DNA of 26,411 bases from Candidatus Woesearchaeota archaeon (GTDB lineage: Archaea > Nanobdellota > Nanobdellia > Woesearchaeales > SKIA01): assembly GCA_007116645.1 (NCBI GenBank), contig SKIA01000040.1, positions 1 through 26,411 on the forward strand. Direction: 5' to 3'. A program made the position numbers and the translations under genes. Shown piece by piece: positions 23,369 to 26,411 of this stretch. Under the pieces are notes generated by a model. The model saw nothing but the letters and a program-made list of their open reading frames with translations. It did no database searches and was not told the origin of the DNA. The first letter of the stretch is position 1. Every line of letters starts with the position of its first letter.

Positions 23369-23826
23369 ACAAGAAATTACTCGCACTACTAGCACTTGCA
23401 ACACTCGCACTCTTTGTAGCACTTCCCGTAGCACAAGCATCCTACCACATGCCAACGCACGGACAACGATACTGGTATGATGACCACTACAGACACCACG
23501 GACCAATCTACGCATCAAACATCCACGTGCCTGCACAACGCTACTATTACTACACGCCACCACGAAGAATCAACATCAATCCGCACCACACACAAGCACT
23601 CTGCCAATGGCAATGTGGAACGGCAAGCAACAGACCATACATCGTAATTACTAACCAACACGTCTCGCAACGACCAGGACCGACATACGCAAACGTCCAC
23701 CACCAACACCGCGTCGTGCAAACACCGCAGCCAGCAGCTCGCTCAACGACGAGTACTGTGTACCATACGCACCACCACCATACATCAAGACAACCAACAC
23801 ACCACGTGCACAATCACTACTGGTAA
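23365..23826 (+). CDS. Secreted His/Tyr-rich protein 2, unknown
   Basis: A 153-residue protein with a signal peptide (MNKKLLALLALATLALFVAL, likely cleavage after AQA at residue 25). The mature 128 residues contain 21 His and 13 Tyr but no Lys and no Glu. There is one CxxxC pair (CQWQC), a YYYY run and a His-rich tail (THHHH, then THHVHNHYW). The His content would suit binding of Zn, Cu or Ni, but that is inference. I use the ATG at 23365 because it overlaps the previous stop by 4 nt and begins the signal peptide. A T run follows the stop. Confidence 0.85.
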   Translation: MNKKLLALLALATLALFVALPVAQASYHMPTHGQRYWYDDHYRHHGPIYASNIHVPAQRYYYYTPPRRININPHHTQALCQWQCGTASNRPYIVITNQHVSQRPGPTYANVHHQHRVVQTPQPAARSTTSTVYHTHHHHTSRQPTHHVHNHYW

Positions 23827-23831
23827 TTTTT
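23827..23831 (+). terminator. Short T-run after the His/Tyr-rich pair
   Basis: TTTTT directly after the stop codon at 23824-23826, consistent with archaeal termination. The rest of the gap to 23903 shows nothing recognisable. Confidence 0.4.
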
Positions 23832-23903
23832 CAGAACCGTGCATTAAGGCATTAAGTCAATATATTAGTGAGCAAAAGATAAGCAATAATCATAAGCAAG
23901 CGA

Positions 23904-24875
23904 TTAGCAGCGAACACTTTCTACGCGCTCATACGGATCAATATCAGCATCAGAAACAGCAACAGCGCCGCTCTCAGCAAATACTCGAGCACCTAACAGC
24001 GCAATCATAGCACCATTATCTACCAAAAATTCATTTTCAGGAGTAAAAAATGATACTCCGCGTGCATCACACATCATGCGACACATTTCTTGCAAGCGTT
24101 TATTGCATGCAACTCCGCCGCCAAGCACCAAACAATCCTTTTCTGTGTGGGCAAGCGCTCTCTCAGACACCTCAACAAGCATTGCAAAGACGACTTCTTG
24201 CACAGAGTACGCAATAGCTGAGGGCTCAACACCATCGTCAGTCATTCGCCGAACAGCAGTTTGAATACCAGAAAAGGAAACATCCATGCCCTTGACTGCA
24301 TAGGGTAAGTCAAGAAGCGGCCCTGAATATTGCTGAGCAAGCACCTCAAGTTTTGGTCCTCCAGGAAAACCCAGCCCTAAAAGACGAGCGACAGTATCAA
24401 GGAAGTTACCCACGCCAAGATCAAGCGTTTCGCCAAATACACGGTACGCGCCGCCCTCACGAGCAAGAATCTGCGTGTTTGCACCAGAGGCATACAGCAA
24501 TACGACATCATCTTTACCAGAAAATACGCGCCCAACTTCCAGGTGTGCAACGCAATGATTTACACCCACAACAGGAATGTCGTAGCGCAAAGACAAACTG
24601 CGAGCAACCCCTGCACCAATTCGCAAGGAATGCCCAATACCAGGCGCGCGAGAATACGCGATAAGTGACACGTCTGAAACAGCCACTCCTGCTTGAAAAA
24701 GCGACTCTAAAACCACGTCAAAAAATACTTTCATATGATGCTCAGAAAGCTTTGCAGGAATAAGTCCACCAGTAGTCGTAGTAAGTGTTTTTCTCACATT
24801 AGACAGCACTTGTCCATCATGGACTATACCCACGCTAAACGTGTGCGCCGTACTTTCAATACCTAAGACAATCAT
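23904..24875 (-). CDS. kae1: KEOPS complex subunit Kae1
   Basis: A 323-residue ASKHA-fold enzyme that, within KEOPS, makes the universal t6A37 modification on ANN-reading tRNAs. The metal-binding pair is His107 and His111 (NHCVAHLE). The nucleotide-binding motifs (MIVLGIESTAHTFSVGI at the start, LYASGANTQI, LGGGVACN) are all present. It ends after the Kae1 domain, so it is not fused to the Bud32 kinase as in many euryarchaea; Bud32 would have to lie elsewhere. The ATG at 24875 is supported by an AT-rich TATA-like box centred 27.5 nt upstream. Confidence 0.96.
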   Translation of the reverse strand: MIVLGIESTAHTFSVGIVHDGQVLSNVRKTLTTTTGGLIPAKLSEHHMKVFFDVVLESLFQAGVAVSDVSLIAYSRAPGIGHSLRIGAGVARSLSLRYDIPVVGVNHCVAHLEVGRVFSGKDDVVLLYASGANTQILAREGGAYRVFGETLDLGVGNFLDTVARLLGLGFPGGPKLEVLAQQYSGPLLDLPYAVKGMDVSFSGIQTAVRRMTDDGVEPSAIAYSVQEVVFAMLVEVSERALAHTEKDCLVLGGGVACNKRLQEMCRMMCDARGVSFFTPENEFLVDNGAMIALLGARVFAESGAVAVSDADIDPYERVESVRC

Positions 24876-24898
24876 GAAGCAAAGAAACATCTCTGGCT

Positions 24899-24906
24899 CT
24901 TAAAAC
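24899..24906 (-). promoter_or_regulatory. TATA-like box of kae1
   Basis: GTTTTAAG on the minus strand lies about 27 nt before the ATG at 24875 and directly follows the stop codon of the transglycosylase-like gene. Confidence 0.5.
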
Positions 24907-24907
24907 C

Positions 24908-25576
24908 TTACTCTACCAACCCGAAAATCTTATCAGGATACGCACGCGTACGCGGACCTGCCTTTGAAAGCGAAGGACCAGCATGATATCTCATGAATGC
25001 TAAACGGTCTGAAACACGGCCAAAACCCACTTCTTCTAAATACTGATATGACGATTCCAAGTTCTTGTCCATGGCAAAAGGCTCGTGAACAAAAGATAAT
25101 ACTTCATACGGCAATTCACCGTCCCGAGTCATATCACGTGCGCCTCGAAGTAACTTATTGTAAGACAAAGAATCGTCAAGCCCAGTCAGGCATGACAACT
25201 CATCAACAGTAGCGGTGCGTAAATTCATTGCCCGAGCAGTGCGAGGAATAAGTTGTCCAAGACCTGCAGCAGAAGCCTCTGATACAGCTAGAGGATCATA
25301 CGAGCTTTCTGTCGCGATCCAAGCAGACAACAAGCTTTTTTTGGGATGCAAAGAGAAATACTCATCGACAGCAGACTTTCCCTCGTCAACCCCAGGAGTG
25401 TCTTTTGTAGGGACACGAAAGGGCAAATCAGGAACGCACGATTGATATTCAGCAACAACAGAGTACGGGATACGCTCACCAAGCTCGACACCATGAGATT
25501 CAGAAGAAGCTAGAGGAGCAGCTAATAAGGACGTGAGCCCGAGCGTTCCAGCAGTCCATCTTCTTAATCGTTTCAT
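24908..25576 (-). CDS. Secreted lytic-transglycosylase-fold (SLT, lysozyme-like) protein
   Basis: A 222-residue protein with a basic, twin-arginine-containing signal sequence (MKRLRRWTAG, hydrophobic 10-24, cleavage near ASS at 23-25). The SLT fold motifs are complete: catalytic Glu90 in IATESSYDP, AAGLGQLIP (103-111, the usual GLMQLMP) and YHAGPS (197-202, the usual YNAGP). The bacterial relatives cleave the glycan strands of peptidoglycan. Archaea lack that polymer, so the substrate here is open; it might attack a bacterial partner's wall or an unknown glycan. A TATA box about 38 nt upstream of the ATG gives a 12-nt leader. It precedes kae1, with no functional link evident. Confidence 0.85.
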   Translation of the reverse strand: MKRLRRWTAGTLGLTSLLAAPLASSESHGVELGERIPYSVVAEYQSCVPDLPFRVPTKDTPGVDEGKSAVDEYFSLHPKKSLLSAWIATESSYDPLAVSEASAAGLGQLIPRTARAMNLRTATVDELSCLTGLDDSLSYNKLLRGARDMTRDGELPYEVLSFVHEPFAMDKNLESSYQYLEEVGFGRVSDRLAFMRYHAGPSLSKAGPRTRAYPDKIFGLVE

Positions 25577-25610
25577 AATAAAGAACCAACAAAAGAAGAG
25601 AGAATAAGCA

Positions 25611-25618
25611 TTTATAAC
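25611..25618 (-). promoter_or_regulatory. TATA box of the SLT protein gene
   Basis: The TTATAA core (25612-25617) is centred 38.5 nt before the ATG at 25576, implying a leader of about 12 nt without a clear Shine-Dalgarno sequence. Confidence 0.6.
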
Positions 25619-25651
25619 TGTTATGAAATAGCCATCTGAATGTGATACTAA

Positions 25652-26065
25652 CTATTTTTTGGAAAAATCACTTTTATCAAATCGATAAGTATTCTTTCCA
25701 ACGTTAATATCTGCTTCAACACACTTAGTAAGGCCGTATAACATTGCTTTTAACACATCACATTCTTTGAGTAAGAAATCGGCAACGTCATCGTGCAGGT
25801 ATGCGAGGTCCTTGCACAGCATCACTAAAACTTCAACCTCACAACAAGACCCGTACGCATATGACAAGTGATTACGCATCACCTTCTGCGAATGAGAACC
25901 CGCACCCTCAGCAATATTGAGCGGAATAGACAAGAGCGCTCGCCGCAACTGACGATACATTTCGCGATCATCAGCAGGAATAAACGATTCTGCAGGCGGA
26001 TAGCACTCAAGCACGAAAGCATAGGCTTTCTGAAACAAGTCAAGCTTGCGATAGTTACGTCCCAT
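25652..26065 (-). CDS. Four-helix-bundle protein, 23S rRNA IVP family
   Basis: A 137-residue all-helical protein matching the four-helix-bundle/IVP (S23) family: start NYRKLDLFQKAYAFVLECY, middle LRRALLSIPLNIAEGAG, then RNHLSYAYGSCCEVE. In some bacteria this family is encoded by intervening sequences inside 23S rRNA genes, and free copies are common in small-genome bacteria and archaea. Its molecular job is not established. I start at ATG 26065; the upstream in-frame extension is Phe/Cys-rich translation of poly-T DNA and not believable. It lies about 160 nt downstream of the 23S rRNA 3' end, on the same strand. Confidence 0.88.
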   Translation of the reverse strand: MGRNYRKLDLFQKAYAFVLECYPPAESFIPADDREMYRQLRRALLSIPLNIAEGAGSHSQKVMRNHLSYAYGSCCEVEVLVMLCKDLAYLHDDVADFLLKECDVLKAMLYGLTKCVEADINVGKNTYRFDKSDFSKK

Positions 26066-26140
26066 CCAGCAACAGAGGAAATTGATATTCAAAAGGCTTG
26101 AGAAGAAAAAACAGGAAAATATGCAAAGAATACAAAAGAA

Positions 26141-26163
26141 ATAACAAAAAAAAGAAAAAAAAA
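26141..26163 (-). terminator. Poly-T terminator downstream of 23S rRNA
   Basis: The minus strand carries two long T runs (eight or nine each) about 60 nt after the likely 23S 3' end, with further T-rich sequence to about 26100. This is a strong archaeal intrinsic termination signal for the rRNA transcript. Confidence 0.65.
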
Positions 26164-26225
26164 TGGACAGAGAGAAAAAGAAGTCGTACAAAGGAATACA
26201 ATCAATCATCAAACGTTGTTCGGTG

Positions 26226-26411
26226 CGATCAAAATATTGACCAACCTGTTGGAAACTGCGGGCTAAACACCTCGCCGAAGCTTGATGCGTACACCCCAGT
26301 CCCATCAACCGCGTGTTCTGCGCGGGGTTGTGTTATCTCTTTTCGAGGGCCGCTTCGTGCTTAGATGCTTTCAGCACTTATCGGTTATCGCGTAGCTGCC
26401 CGGCCTGCCCT
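26226..26411 (-). rRNA. 23S rRNA, 3' end (gene runs off the right edge)
   Basis: The minus strand contains the universal 3'-domain sequence GATAAGTGCTGAAAGCATCT followed by AAGCACGAAGC. Next come GTTGATGGGACTGGGGTGTA and the terminal GGTTGGTCAATATTTTGATC, which matches the place where 23S rRNA ends and pairs with its 5' end. The 3' boundary (about 26226) is estimated from that alignment and may be off by several bases. The rest of the gene lies outside the window. Confidence 0.93.

Noticed and set aside
26066..26308. N-terminal extension of the four-helix protein, Phe/Cys-rich and membrane-like
   Set aside because: It is the translation of poly-T terminator DNA and the 23S rRNA end; the family begins at the ATG at 26065.
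1..26411. CRISPR arrays, insertion sequences, origin repeats
   Set aside because: I saw no regularly spaced direct repeats, transposase frames, terminal inverted repeats or origin-type repeat clusters.

Overview
This window comes from an archaeal chromosome. It encodes an archaeal histone, the transcription factor TFE, the gamma subunit of initiation factor aIF2, ribosomal proteins eS6 and L10e (uL16), a NOG1-type GTPase and the KEOPS subunit Kae1. Promoters are archaeal TATA boxes, and the tRNA genes lack an encoded CCA. Compact genes, many small uncharacterised zinc and membrane proteins, a class II lysyl-tRNA synthetase, a four-helix-bundle (IVP-type) protein and a MoxR/DUF58/VWA cluster suggest a small-genome DPANN archaeon, perhaps Woesearchaeota-like. 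That lineage is an inference; the rRNA fragment at the right edge could be used to test it.

Left block (1-5560, all minus strand). A helical protein of unknown function runs off the left edge and starts 3 nt after a tRNA-Ala gene. Upstream of it lie a histone, tRNA-Ser and a free-standing LAGLIDADG protein. Next come a COG1407-type metallophosphoesterase, TFE and a small zinc protein in one run, then an 8-cysteine zinc protein, aIF2-gamma and eS6.

Middle block (5618-14552). A divergent pair (unknown protein and NOG1-like GTPase) shares one symmetric TATA box. L10e and a small membrane protein follow on the minus strand, then the large Lhr-type helicase on the plus strand. Two tiny membrane proteins (one BofA-like) and an unknown protein lie on the minus strand. 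A tightly overlapping plus-strand operon, lysS-Nudix-RNase HI, is followed by a broken gene with one frameshift and one stop codon, resembling a Cys-His-Asp (transglutaminase/papain-like) family.

Cell-surface block (14532-23826). On the minus strand are a BatA-like membrane protein, a very large protein with two VWA domains, a membrane-anchored coiled coil, a three-TM protein, a MoxR AAA+ ATPase, a DUF58 protein and an SDR oxidoreductase. MoxR, DUF58 and VWA proteins usually work together as a chaperone or assembly machine for envelope or metal-dependent proteins. Divergent from it are two overlapping genes for secreted, His/Tyr-rich, lysine-free proteins that I do not recognise.

Right block (23904-26411, minus strand). 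Kae1, a secreted lytic-transglycosylase-fold protein (unexpected in an archaeon), an IVP-type four-helix-bundle protein, a poly-T terminator, and the 3' end of the 23S rRNA gene, which runs off the right edge.

Most genes that follow a promoter are leaderless: six TATA boxes are centred exactly 26.5 nt from the ATG and several more lie within a few bases. I used this spacing to choose starts. No CRISPR array, insertion sequence or replication origin was recognised.
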